DNA of 41,088 nt from Flavobacteriaceae bacterium UBA1115 (GTDB lineage Bacteria; Bacteroidota; Bacteroidia; Flavobacteriales; Flavobacteriaceae). Positions 15,581 to 24,083 of this stretch are shown piece by piece. A model generated the notes under the pieces. It saw only the letters and a list, made by a program, of their open reading frames with translations, did not search any database and was not told where the DNA came from. Made by a program: the position numbers and the translations under genes. How positions within the stretch are numbered: the stretch's first letter is position 1; each line of letters begins with the position of its first letter. The stretch is from contig DCBE01000043.1 in assembly GCA_002313325.1 (NCBI GenBank), positions 19,969 through 61,056 on the forward strand, read 5' to 3'.

Positions 15581-17879
15581 ATTTGTCCTTTTGTTCGTCT
15601 ACCAATTTTTTGGGCGCTACCGTGGGATCGTAATGCAGGTGGTAGTGCTCAATCAAATTAATGGTTGCTACAATAAGGTCTTTGGTTTCTACCATAAGAC
15701 TAAAAAACAAAGTGGTGTTTTTTGGACTCTTTTCTTCCTTGCTTCTTGTACGCTGCACTTGTTGATTAATCTTCGCATCGATATTAGCAAAAAGCTCTTC
15801 TTTTTTATCCGCAAAAGTGGCAAAGGCCTCATACCCATTAATATCAAACGCAAAGCGTACGTCAGATAGCAAGCCTTCCAAATCAGATTGCGTTTCTTCA
15901 AGCTCTTTAATCTGCGAGTATTTTAACTGGCGATGGTTGTTATTTACGTGTTTGAAGGAAGCCTTAGTGATGTATTCCAAGGACTGCGCCATGTCTTCAA
16001 GAATGCTTATTAGGCTAATGTAAAAATTACTTGCCCTAACGTTTTCTTCTTTAAGTTCCTGGATGAAATAAAATAGCTCATTTCGCAGTTTGTCGATTTC
16101 TTTTCCGAGACGATTTACTTCTTTTTTAGAAGTACGAAGTTCTTCAGCGTTTAATTTAGCCAAACCATTTATAGAACCCAGGTAAATATCGTTACACTTG
16201 CTGATTACCTTAGACACGTCCTGTGCGCTTTCCATAATAAGACTTTGCACAGATGAGCTTGAAATCATTTTTAAGTCACGCTCTCTTTTCGATTCTGCCA
16301 CATTGACCTTATGCTTGCGGAAATTGCTCCATAGCACGCCCCCAGTGAGTATAAACATACCAATCATCGCAGGGAGTTTTCCTGTATAGACGATGACAGC
16401 TACGATGCCACATGCCGTGAAGGCCGTAAGGGCAGTCAAGAACCAACCCCCAATTACATTAAGCACTCCTGCAACGCGGTAAACAGCACTGTCAGCACCC
16501 CAAGCACGATCGGCTAAAGAAGTACCCATGGCAACCATAAACGTAACGTAGGTAGTCGATAGGGGAAGTTTATAGGATGTAGCGATGGAAATAAGCACTG
16601 CGGCTACTGTAAGGTTGATGGAAGCCCGTACATTATCAAAAGCGGGGGCATCTTCTGGGTTAACGTAGCGCTGTGATTTAGGAGGCGTGAAACGCCCCTT
16701 TATTTTTTCTTTTAGCCCACTTGGGGCGACAGCTTCAATGCTTCGCATTGAACCAGTAAATGCACGAACCAAACCTCTTGAAAAGGCATTGGAATCAAAG
16801 CGTTCTTGTGTGCGTTCTTGGCGGGATAAATCGATAGATGTTTTTAATACTTCTTGCGCTTTGGTTGAAAACCAAAGTGTCACAACCATGACCATACCAG
16901 CTATGATTAGCAATAGAGTGGGCGTTGATACTTTTGCAGACAAAAATGCCATATTAAAGAGTTCAGCAGAAACTCCAGAAGCTTTCCAGGCTTCAAATGA
17001 CTGCCAGGCAGCAATGGGCACACCAATAAAATTGACCAGATCATTTCCAGCAAAAGCTAGGGCAAGCGAAAAGGTACCCACAATAATAACACTCTTATAG
17101 ATGTCTGTGCGAAACAGGCATACTCCCAACATGGACAAGGAAGTCCAAAGGACCAAGCTTATGCCAATGACATTATTGGATTGTGTTGCTACGTATTCTT
17201 TAAGTGACATGCTTCCCAAAAAGGCATAGGTGTTATCGGCAAATGGAGTGCCTTTAATGCCTTTGGCAAGAATAAAGTAAGTGATGGCAGTCATGGCAAT
17301 ACCGCCAAAAACAGCCCCCATCCACTTTGGGTTGTCCTTGAAATGGAAGGTGAGTATAAGCCTACTTATATATTGCACCACTGCACCAACGGTGAAGGCA
17401 ACAAACACCGAAAGCAGTATGCCAAAAATAATCTGAGAGGCTTTGCTGACATTGATAAATTCATACAGTGATGCATCTGCATTGCCCCAGTATATTTTAA
17501 CAAGCGATATGGCAACTGCCGCACCAAGCAATTCAAACACAATGGATACCGTGGTTGAGGTGGGTAGTCCGAGGGTGTTAAAGAAGTCGAGTAGTAGAAT
17601 ATCGGTAAGCATCACCGCCATAAAAATGACCATGATCTCATCGAAGTAAAACAGTTCTGGATTAAAGATGCCTTTTCGGGCAACTTCCATTAGTCCGCTA
17701 GAGAAGATGGCCCCAGCGGCTACCCCTAAACTGGCAATAATCATAACCGTTTTAAAGTTTATCGCTTTGGACCCAATGGCAGAGTTTAGAAAGTTTACTG
17801 CATCATTACTTACACCTACTACTAGATCAGCGGTAGCAAGCACTGCCAAGGCAATGATGATGATGAGGTAAAAATCCAT
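15579..17879 (-). CDS. PiT-family inorganic phosphate transporter with PhoU-like C-terminal region
   Basis: A 766-residue protein. The membrane part (about 1-535) has the duplicated PHO4 signature: VGVSNDAVNFLNSAIGSKA near the N-terminus, FAGNDLVNFIGVPIAA in the middle, and SYKLPLSTTYVTFMVAMGTSLADRAWG later. A glycine/serine-poor helical cytoplasmic tail (about 545-766) resembles PhoU/DUF47-type coiled segments, as in other long Bacteroidetes PiT proteins. Substrate is inferred as phosphate, probably by cation symport. It is convergent with nrdA and shares its terminator. Its own -7-like box starts right after the terminator of the upstream lipoprotein gene. Confidence 0.92.
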   Translation of the reverse strand: MDFYLIIIIALAVLATADLVVGVSNDAVNFLNSAIGSKAINFKTVMIIASLGVAAGAIFSSGLMEVARKGIFNPELFYFDEIMVIFMAVMLTDILLLDFFNTLGLPTSTTVSIVFELLGAAVAISLVKIYWGNADASLYEFINVSKASQIIFGILLSVFVAFTVGAVVQYISRLILTFHFKDNPKWMGAVFGGIAMTAITYFILAKGIKGTPFADNTYAFLGSMSLKEYVATQSNNVIGISLVLWTSLSMLGVCLFRTDIYKSVIIVGTFSLALAFAGNDLVNFIGVPIAAWQSFEAWKASGVSAELFNMAFLSAKVSTPTLLLIIAGMVMVVTLWFSTKAQEVLKTSIDLSRQERTQERFDSNAFSRGLVRAFTGSMRSIEAVAPSGLKEKIKGRFTPPKSQRYVNPEDAPAFDNVRASINLTVAAVLISIATSYKLPLSTTYVTFMVAMGTSLADRAWGADSAVYRVAGVLNVIGGWFLTALTAFTACGIVAVIVYTGKLPAMIGMFILTGGVLWSNFRKHKVNVAESKRERDLKMISSSSVQSLIMESAQDVSKVISKCNDIYLGSINGLAKLNAEELRTSKKEVNRLGKEIDKLRNELFYFIQELKEENVRASNFYISLISILEDMAQSLEYITKASFKHVNNNHRQLKYSQIKELEETQSDLEGLLSDVRFAFDINGYEAFATFADKKEELFANIDAKINQQVQRTRSKEEKSPKNTTLFFSLMVETKDLIVATINLIEHYHLHYDPTVAPKKLVDEQKDK

Positions 17880-17883
17880 TTGG

Positions 17884-17891
17884 CAATAATA
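17884..17891 (-). promoter_or_regulatory. -7-like box abutting the pit start
   Basis: Minus strand TATTATTG (one mismatch to TAnnTTTG), then CCAA and the ATG at 17879. The usual -33 region is occupied by the upstream terminator hairpin. Confidence 0.35.
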
Positions 17892-17893
17892 TA

Positions 17894-17922
17894 AAAAAGC
17901 CTCCAGTAAATGGAGGCTTTTT
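17894..17922 (-). terminator. Intrinsic terminator of the TonB receptor-lipoprotein operon
   Basis: A perfect 12-bp stem (AAAAAGCCTCCA and TGGAGGCTTTTT) around a 5-nt loop, followed on the minus strand by a run of T. It lies 30 nt after the lipoprotein stop codon at 17953 and separates that operon from pit. The plus-strand reading also ends in T, so it could act in both directions. Confidence 0.85.
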
Positions 17923-17952
17923 GTTTAACCTTTTGTTAAGCAAGGATATTTG

Positions 17953-18981
17953 TTATTCAAACCAAGTCCAAGACGAAATGTCAAGGCCAGTTCCATTCCA
18001 AACATCTTCTGCTGCGGATGCCAGGCCAGTTCCTTCAACAATGATATTTGTTGTAGGGCCGTTATCTTTCATGTCAACAGCTGTAGTGTAACCCGAAACA
18101 GCTGCATTGGTAAAAGTAGCACCTGACTGCTTTTTGAATTGAAGCCCTGTTCCACCAACAGTTGAGACTGCGGTAAAGTTGACAAGCGATGGGTTGTTGT
18201 TGACACCATCTGCTTCAACTGCCGTAGAGAATCCAGCTATAGAGTGCTTAACGTACGTGTTTGTAACCGTTCCATTCCAACCTTCTGTCCAATCCACAGC
18301 ATCATCGTCGTTGTTTTCTAAATATAAATTGGTAACAGAAACCGTTCCGCCAAAAAATTCAACACCATCATCTGCACCATCAATAATGGCTACATTTTCA
18401 ATGGTTGTTCCTGAGCCAACAGCATATAATGACAACCCATTGTATTGCGATTCTGAATTGATTTGCGCCCCCGCACCTTTAATAACAAGGTATCTTACGC
18501 TACCAGAGTTGTCGGCATCATCTGAGCCACCATAGATTAAGCCACCTACCTCAGCAGTTGCATCTACGCCTTCTGTTGTAGCAGCTTCTCCACAAATCAC
18601 CAATCCACCCCAATCACCTGGGTTGCTATTGGCAGAACGCATAATGACAGGATTGCTAGAAGTACCTTGAACGTTAATTTTCCCACCTTGTTCCACGCCA
18701 ATGAAGTTTCCCGTACCAACGTCAGACACCAATACTGTGCCTGCAGGAATGGTTAGCGTTGCTCCGTTTTTAATTAAAAAAGAACCTTGAATAGCGTATT
18801 GTTCCGTTGCAACAAGTGTACGATTTTCGGTTAGTGAACCACTAAGGGCTGTTTCTTCAACTGGTGTTGAAGGAGTTTCTTCCATGACATTATTGTCATC
18901 ACATGAAATTATAAATGATGTAAAAGCAATAAAAAAGAAGAGTTGTAAACAGCGATTATTTATGGTGTAATTATGTTTCAT
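17953..18981 (-). CDS. Beta-helix-like surface lipoprotein paired with a TonB receptor
   Basis: A 342-residue lipoprotein. A hydrophobic signal (about 12-26) ends in a lipobox FIISC with Cys27. The acidic residues right after it (CDDNN) resemble the Bacteroidetes export signal for surface lipoproteins, which is an inference. The rest is rich in Gly, Asn, Thr and Val with short repeated strands (GTTIENVAIIDGADDGVEFF, VSVTNLYLENNDDDAVDWTE), typical of right-handed parallel beta-helices. It begins 1 nt after the TonB receptor gene, replacing the usual SusD partner. The ligand is unknown. Proximity to pit hints at phosphorus nutrition but proves nothing. Confidence 0.8.
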   Translation of the reverse strand: MKHNYTINNRCLQLFFFIAFTSFIISCDDNNVMEETPSTPVEETALSGSLTENRTLVATEQYAIQGSFLIKNGATLTIPAGTVLVSDVGTGNFIGVEQGGKINVQGTSSNPVIMRSANSNPGDWGGLVICGEAATTEGVDATAEVGGLIYGGSDDADNSGSVRYLVIKGAGAQINSESQYNGLSLYAVGSGTTIENVAIIDGADDGVEFFGGTVSVTNLYLENNDDDAVDWTEGWNGTVTNTYVKHSIAGFSTAVEADGVNNNPSLVNFTAVSTVGGTGLQFKKQSGATFTNAAVSGYTTAVDMKDNGPTTNIIVEGTGLASAAEDVWNGTGLDISSWTWFE

Positions 18982-18982
18982 T

Positions 18983-21769
18983 TTAAAAAGCGTAATTTAA
19001 ATTAAGTCTTAGTTGTCTGCCTTTTTTGTAGTTCAGTACGGTTTCATTGGTTTCAATTCCTGTGTTAGGATTTTTAACCAATTGGGTTAGCGAGATATTG
19101 GGGTTAATAAGGTTTTTGGCGATAATGCCAATTTGTAAGCGATCGCTTAGCGTCTTTTTTACAATAAAATCCATTGTTGGGATTCCATTCTCTACAATTG
19201 CGTCGTTGTAGTCAACGTCTTTAGTAGCTTGATCCTCAGGACCACCTAAAATCACAATCTTTTCTGAAGCATAATTAAATGCCAATGTAGATTGTATGGG
19301 TTTTTCTGTAAGGGTGTTATAGTTTAGCGACGTATTTACGATTAAGTCCGAAGCCCCTTGTAGTCCAACCTTGGTTAGGTCTTTATACTTAAAGGTTTCT
19401 GTAATAGCCCCGTTTGCATCGTACACATCTTTTAAATCCTGACTGTGCCACATACGGGTTGCATTCAGGTTCAATCGAAGCTTTGGGCGACCTTCATCAG
19501 TAATCAAATTAATTCTTGACTCCAATTCTAATCCATAAACGGTGGCCTTATCGGCTGTGTTAAAGAATGAAAAATAACCGGTAGAACCACGGGTTACAGA
19601 AGTGTTTATAGGGTCTTCAATTTTTTTGTAAAAAGAAGTTAAAGAAATCAGCTCACTATCAGAAAGGAAGTATTCCCACTTTAGATCTATGTTCGTGTTT
19701 TTTGAAGCGATAATATCTGGGTTACCAAAAGTAATTAGGCCTGTTGGCGAAACGTATTGAAAGGGTGCAATTTCTTTAAATTCTGGAAGTGTTTGTGTAA
19801 TGCTTCCCGCTAAACGAAGGCTGTGTTTTTCACTCACTGCATATTTCACATTAAAAGACGGAAATAAACGATCATAAGCCTTTGTTCTGTTTCCAGTCCG
19901 TCCACCGGGGGCTTGCGCGGCATTATAAGAAATGTCAATTTGTGAGCTGTCATAACGCAGTCCTCCTTCAAGCGTTAAATTCCCAGACTGATAAGTTATG
20001 GACAAATAACCCGCATAGGCAAGCAGCTCTCCATAGTATTTATCTGCAGGTTCGACATTTAGACTTAAGCGATTTGCATCAAAAGTTCCTTGGCTGAAAA
20101 TTGCAGATATTTCATCAATAGAAGCAGGTGTTACGGTAAACCCTCGACGAGGGCCAACACCAAAATACTGAGAAATAAAGTTACGTGTCCTGTTACGGAA
20201 ATTTCCGCCAAAATCAAGTTTTAAGCTTCTGCTGTCTTTGTCAATAAGGGTGAGTTGTGCATTAGCCAATCCGTTGAATTCGTTGTCTTCAATTAGTTGG
20301 AAACTTTTTCTTTGTTGGGTATTTCCGGTTCTTCCAAGCTCTACAATGTTTATATTAAAGTTTACCTCGTTACGAATTCTATTTGGCTCATCTGCATTTA
20401 AGTTGTTATATCCTGTTGACCAGTTTACTCGAAACGTATCTGAGAAAAGATGTTTCCCATGCAGTTGGCCAACAATAAGCGTTGTTTCTTTAAGATTTTG
20501 GTCTCTTATAAATTGAAACAGACCCTCACTTGGATCCGTTTCTTCAAAAATGGTTGCAGTTCCTGCACGTCCACCTTCAAATACCTCGTCAGAAACCTTG
20601 TTGATGAAAAGTGTGTTTCCACGCAAAGTGGTTTTTTCATCAATCTTATAATTCAAATCTAGAAGTGCTGTTGTAGCAATTGTTTTTCTCCAAGTGATTG
20701 CATCGGGAATAGAATCATCAATAAAGTTAGATCTGAAACGTCTAAACTCACCATTTCGGTAATCATATGCGGTGCTTTGTCCTAGCGTTGCCAAGACCTT
20801 TAATTTATCACCAATTTTTTTACCAAAGCTTATTGCAGCGGATCTGTCCAATGGCGTATTTTCAGTTTCTGGAGTCCATGTTTGTTGTGTGATGGCTTTT
20901 CGTGTACTTGTGTTTGTAGCATAAAATCCACTTGTCACATTTCCTTGATTGGGAGATACCTTAAAGTTTGAAAACACATCTTTTTTTGTCACATTTTCGT
21001 TACCTCCAGTTCCAATGGAAATGTCAAAAACATCATTAATTCCTAATTCTTTAGAGTCAATATTGATATTCCCTGATGCTTGATCTGCTGAAATTGCAGC
21101 CGTTGTTGTTTTGGAAACAGATACATTTTTTATTAGTCGGGTAGAAAACAAATCCAAATTGATGTTTTTCTTGTCTACATCGTCTGAAGGAATGGGAAGT
21201 CCGTTCAGTGTGGTATATAAATAACGATCACCTAGGCCTCGAACATATACATCTCCTGAACCTTGTGTTTTTCCAATCCCAGCAATTTTAGTAGTAGCTG
21301 CTGCCGCATCGTTAACGCCTAACCTGGACAACTCACTTGCGCCAATACTTTCTTTAATGGAAACTGCTTTTTTTCTGTCTAACAATAATGCTTCTTCGCG
21401 TTCGCGACTCGTAACAACTTGTACAATAACCTCATCCAAGGCATTGGACCCTGGGCCTAGGCTCACCGAAAGTTGTGTAAACTTATCGGCTTCGACGACT
21501 ATATTTTCAAGCGTTATTGTTTCGTAACCAACAAAGCTAAAAACAAAACTATAGGTTCCAGGATCTAGGTTTTTTAATGAAAATTTTCCATCAAAATCTG
21601 TTACGGTACCTGTTGCAGTCCCCTTAACAAGAACGTTAGCAAAAGGTAGGGGATCATCATTCATCTCCTTATCTAGCACCACTCCTTCTACGGTACCGTT
21701 TTGTGATAACCCAGATAAAGAAATAGCGATTAATAATATTAACGTGATGTTGTGTTTAATACGTAGCAT
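18983..21769 (-). CDS. TonB-dependent outer membrane receptor with carboxypeptidase-regulatory-like domain
   Basis: A 928-residue protein. It has a signal peptide (about 1-22), a CarboxypepD_reg-like Ig-fold (about 25-110, GTVEGVVLDKEMNDDPLPFANVLVKGT in part, then GTVTDFDGKFSLKNL), a plug domain (about 130-240, DVYVRGLGDRYLYTTLNGLP), and a long beta-barrel ending in the outer-membrane terminal motif LRLNLNYAF. It imports a large or scarce ligand using TonB energy. No SusD gene is present. The partner is a beta-helix lipoprotein 1 nt downstream. The arrangement suggests a dedicated two-protein uptake system of unknown substrate. Confidence 0.93.
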   Translation of the reverse strand: MLRIKHNITLILLIAISLSGLSQNGTVEGVVLDKEMNDDPLPFANVLVKGTATGTVTDFDGKFSLKNLDPGTYSFVFSFVGYETITLENIVVEADKFTQLSVSLGPGSNALDEVIVQVVTSREREEALLLDRKKAVSIKESIGASELSRLGVNDAAAATTKIAGIGKTQGSGDVYVRGLGDRYLYTTLNGLPIPSDDVDKKNINLDLFSTRLIKNVSVSKTTTAAISADQASGNINIDSKELGINDVFDISIGTGGNENVTKKDVFSNFKVSPNQGNVTSGFYATNTSTRKAITQQTWTPETENTPLDRSAAISFGKKIGDKLKVLATLGQSTAYDYRNGEFRRFRSNFIDDSIPDAITWRKTIATTALLDLNYKIDEKTTLRGNTLFINKVSDEVFEGGRAGTATIFEETDPSEGLFQFIRDQNLKETTLIVGQLHGKHLFSDTFRVNWSTGYNNLNADEPNRIRNEVNFNINIVELGRTGNTQQRKSFQLIEDNEFNGLANAQLTLIDKDSRSLKLDFGGNFRNRTRNFISQYFGVGPRRGFTVTPASIDEISAIFSQGTFDANRLSLNVEPADKYYGELLAYAGYLSITYQSGNLTLEGGLRYDSSQIDISYNAAQAPGGRTGNRTKAYDRLFPSFNVKYAVSEKHSLRLAGSITQTLPEFKEIAPFQYVSPTGLITFGNPDIIASKNTNIDLKWEYFLSDSELISLTSFYKKIEDPINTSVTRGSTGYFSFFNTADKATVYGLELESRINLITDEGRPKLRLNLNATRMWHSQDLKDVYDANGAITETFKYKDLTKVGLQGASDLIVNTSLNYNTLTEKPIQSTLAFNYASEKIVILGGPEDQATKDVDYNDAIVENGIPTMDFIVKKTLSDRLQIGIIAKNLINPNISLTQLVKNPNTGIETNETVLNYKKGRQLRLNLNYAF

Positions 21770-21876
21770 ATGATTATTTTACAATGCAAATAAAGAGTGG
21801 CTAATTGAACTAATGTTTACCTACCTGTTATTAAAACTTTCCTTGTACGTTATCTTAGTGTTATGCAATTTATTTT

Positions 21877-21906
21877 TTGTTCCTAGACCAGTCTTTTATA
21901 CCTTTC
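21877..21906 (+). promoter_or_regulatory. Promoter of dgt-tadA
   Basis: TTG at 21877-21879, a 19-nt spacer, then TACCTTTC at 21899-21906 (one mismatch to TAnnTTTG). The box ends 4 nt (AAAC) before the dgt ATG at 21911, so the mRNA may be leaderless or nearly so. Confidence 0.55.
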
Positions 21907-21910
21907 AAAC

Positions 21911-23227
21911 ATGTATTGGGAACAACTTTTATCACTTCGCCGATACGGCGATAAGCAAAAACGACTACGCACAGAGCAAGATCCAACCCGCAGTGGTTTT
22001 GAGGTGGATTATGACCGTATTATTTTCTCTGCTGCCTTTCGAAACTTGCAAGACAAAACGCAAGTCATTCCGTTCTCCAAAACCGATTTTGTGCATACAC
22101 GCCTTACGCATTCGCTTGAAGTTTCAGTTGTTGGGCGGAGCTTGGGGCGTATGGTCGGACAACGTTTATTGGAAAAATATCCTGAGCTAAATACCACACA
22201 CGGCTATACCATTAACGACTTTGGCGCCATAGTAGCTGCTGCATCGCTAGCCCACGATATTGGCAATCCACCCTTTGGTCATAGCGGGGAGCAGGCTATA
22301 GGCGATTATTTTGCCAATGGCGCAGGAGCCAACTATAAAAATCAACTCACACAAACGCAATACCAAGACCTTACCCATTTTGAAGGCAATGCCAACGGGC
22401 TTAAAATTTTGATGGAAACTAGAAAAGGCGTTCCTGGCGGCTTGCGTTTAAGTTATGCTACATTAGGAGCTTTTACCAAATACCCCAAGGCATCTCTGCC
22501 GCACAAACCCTCAACACACGTTGCCGATAAAAAATTTGGGTTTTTTAATGCCCAACAAGCCGATTACCAAGCCGTAGCAACAGACCTTGGGCTAGTTAAA
22601 GGGGATAAGCTGATGCGTCATCCTTTAGCGTATTTGGTTGAAGCTGCAGACGATATTTGCTATACTCTTATTGATTTTGAAGATGGCATTAACCTAGGCT
22701 GGATATCGGAAGACTACGCCTTGGAATACTTGATTAAACTGGTAAAGGATACTATAGACACTAACAAGTACCAGCAACTGACTACTAAAACTGATCGACT
22801 TGCCTACCTGCGCGCGCTGTCCATTAGCACCCTAATTCAAGAAGCCGCACAGCTGTTTATGCAGCACGAGCAGGAAATCATGGATGGAACATTTAAAAAT
22901 TCGTTTACAGATAGAAGTCAGTATAAGGCCCAAATCAAAGACATCATCGACCTAAGTATGCGCAATATTTATCAAGCACAAGAGGTTATCGAAAAAGAAC
23001 TCAAAGGCTATCAAGTCATACACCGATTGCTGGATGTTTTTGTAGGAGCAGCTGTCCGCAGTCAAGCGGATAAGGCGTCTGCCTTTGACAAACTTGCGCT
23101 TCAGTGTCTTCCGGATACACTTTCACTTCCACAAGACGACACCTATAAGTTGCTGTTGAATATTAGTTGCTATGTGGCCAGTCTGACAGACGGAAAAGCC
23201 TTAGAGTGGTATCAAAAAATGGCGTAA
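21911..23227 (+). CDS. dgt: Deoxyguanosinetriphosphate triphosphohydrolase (dGTPase)
   Basis: A 438-residue HD-superfamily enzyme that cleaves dGTP, and possibly other dNTPs, to nucleoside and tripolyphosphate. The N-terminal family block YWEQLLSLRRYGD is complete, supporting the start. Metal and catalytic residues appear in RLTHSLEVS (His67), AHDIGNPPFGHSGEQAI (His115, Asp116) and the later EAADDICYTLIDFEDG. It overlaps tadA by one base (TAATG), so the two are cotranslated. Confidence 0.95.
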   Translation: MYWEQLLSLRRYGDKQKRLRTEQDPTRSGFEVDYDRIIFSAAFRNLQDKTQVIPFSKTDFVHTRLTHSLEVSVVGRSLGRMVGQRLLEKYPELNTTHGYTINDFGAIVAAASLAHDIGNPPFGHSGEQAIGDYFANGAGANYKNQLTQTQYQDLTHFEGNANGLKILMETRKGVPGGLRLSYATLGAFTKYPKASLPHKPSTHVADKKFGFFNAQQADYQAVATDLGLVKGDKLMRHPLAYLVEAADDICYTLIDFEDGINLGWISEDYALEYLIKLVKDTIDTNKYQQLTTKTDRLAYLRALSISTLIQEAAQLFMQHEQEIMDGTFKNSFTDRSQYKAQIKDIIDLSMRNIYQAQEVIEKELKGYQVIHRLLDVFVGAAVRSQADKASAFDKLALQCLPDTLSLPQDDTYKLLLNISCYVASLTDGKALEWYQKMA

Positions 23228-23670
23228 TGGAAAACGTTTGGGATGACACTTTTTTTATGAAAAAGGCGCTTGCTGAAGCGCAACTTGCCCTTGAAAAGGA
23301 CGAAGTCCCTGTTGGTGTAGTTATAGTAGCCAATAACAGCATCATTGCTCGGGCACACAACTTGACAGAAACACTAAATGATGTTACGGCCCATGCCGAA
23401 ATGCAAGGCATTACTGCTGCTGCCAATGCTATAGGCGGTAAATATTTACAGGGCTGTACACTATACGTGACGCTTGAACCTTGTAGCATGTGTGCAGGTG
23501 CCTTGTATTGGAGTCAGCTGTCGCGCTTGGTTTTTGCTGCTGATGATGCCAAACGCGGCTACCGCCAACACGGAACACCACTGCATCCAAAAACGGAAGT
23601 AATTTCGGGTGTCATGGCTGAAGAGTCACGAGAACTATTGCTGCAGTTTTTTGCAAAAAAAAGAATGTAA
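23227..23670 (+). CDS. tadA: tRNA-specific adenosine deaminase
   Basis: A 147-residue zinc deaminase converting A34 to inosine in tRNA-Arg. Zinc ligands and the proton shuttle are in TAHAEMQGI (His56, Glu58) and LEPCSMCAGALYWSQL (Cys86, Cys89), and the tRNA-binding block GGKYLQGCTLYVTLEPC is typical. I start at the ATG at 23227, which shares its A with the dgt stop. An in-frame upstream ATG at 23167 would extend 60 nt into dgt and add residues not found in the family. Confidence 0.94.
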   Translation: MENVWDDTFFMKKALAEAQLALEKDEVPVGVVIVANNSIIARAHNLTETLNDVTAHAEMQGITAAANAIGGKYLQGCTLYVTLEPCSMCAGALYWSQLSRLVFAADDAKRGYRQHGTPLHPKTEVISGVMAEESRELLLQFFAKKRM

Positions 23671-23999
23671 ATTTCTGCGTACCAATCGAGTATTTCAAAA
23701 GTGCTAACTAAAAGCACACCCCCAATTAAGCATTTGTTACAGCCTAAATATTTTTTATAATTAATACTGTAACTGCTTCAAATCCTTTTTTCTGCCAATA
23801 ACCTACGGCATTAATGCTTAAACTTTTTTTTGGGGAATTAAATTTTTGGCGAAAATATGTTTCGTCTTATACAATGAACGTTTGTTACTTAAGCCTAAAA
23901 TAGCAGCGTGGTTAAGTAAGTCGGGCACAACATTGACAAAAACTGTAAAACAAATTGAAACTCATTTAAATAAAAAGCAAAATTTTTTAAATTTACGTT
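23671..23999. other. AT-rich non-coding interval left of the methyltransferase island
   Basis: This 329-nt stretch has no convincing reading frame. It contains several A and T tracts, a 10-bp palindrome GCATTAATGC at 23818-23827, a small hairpin near 23700 (GTGCT/AGCAC), and the larger inverted repeat listed separately. No tRNA or rRNA was recognised. Confidence 0.6.
23885..23919. repeat. Inverted repeat upstream of the methyltransferase gene
   Basis: TTACTTAA at 23885-23892 and its exact complement TTAAGTAA at 23912-23919 are separated by 19 nt. It could be a regulator site or a remnant of island insertion; nothing else identifies it. Confidence 0.45.
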
Positions 24000-24010
24000 A
24001 TGAACCCAAT

Positions 24011-24038
24011 TTGTGAAGGACCAGTAGTAACGTATAAT
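24011..24038 (+). promoter_or_regulatory. Sigma70-like promoter of the methyltransferase gene
   Basis: TTGTGA (24011-24016), a 16-nt spacer and a perfect TATAAT (24033-24038) form an Escherichia coli-type promoter, unlike the TAnnTTTG boxes elsewhere in the window. Transcription would begin near 24045, downstream of the in-frame ATG at 24000 and upstream of the start at 24084. Confidence 0.45.
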
Positions 24039-24067
24039 CAATTTAATTTAAGTTTTACAAATTACAC

Positions 24068-24074
24068 AAAGGAG
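24068..24074 (+). promoter_or_regulatory. Strong Shine-Dalgarno deciding the methyltransferase start
   Basis: AAAGGAG ends 9 nt before the ATG at 24084. Strong Shine-Dalgarno sequences are rare in this window, so this one supports 24084 over the upstream in-frame ATG at 24000 and fits a gene acquired from another lineage. Confidence 0.6.
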
Positions 24075-24083
24075 CGAAAACTC

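Noticed and set aside
21863..21886. Seven-codon leader ORF preceded by TATCTTAG, upstream of dgt
   Set aside because: A better promoter (TTG-N19-TACCTTTC) lies downstream of it, next to the dgt ATG, so the short ORF is probably not transcribed with dgt.
23167..23226. Longer start for tadA inside dgt
   Set aside because: The TAATG junction at 23227 gives a normal TadA N-terminus.
24000..24083. Upstream ATG at 24000 as methyltransferase start, with TAAATTTA-cgtt-ATG resembling the local leaderless layout
   Set aside because: Family homology starts at MPLLKWAGGK (24084), which has a strong Shine-Dalgarno, and a TATAAT promoter lies between the two starts. The box is unremarkable in such AT-rich DNA.
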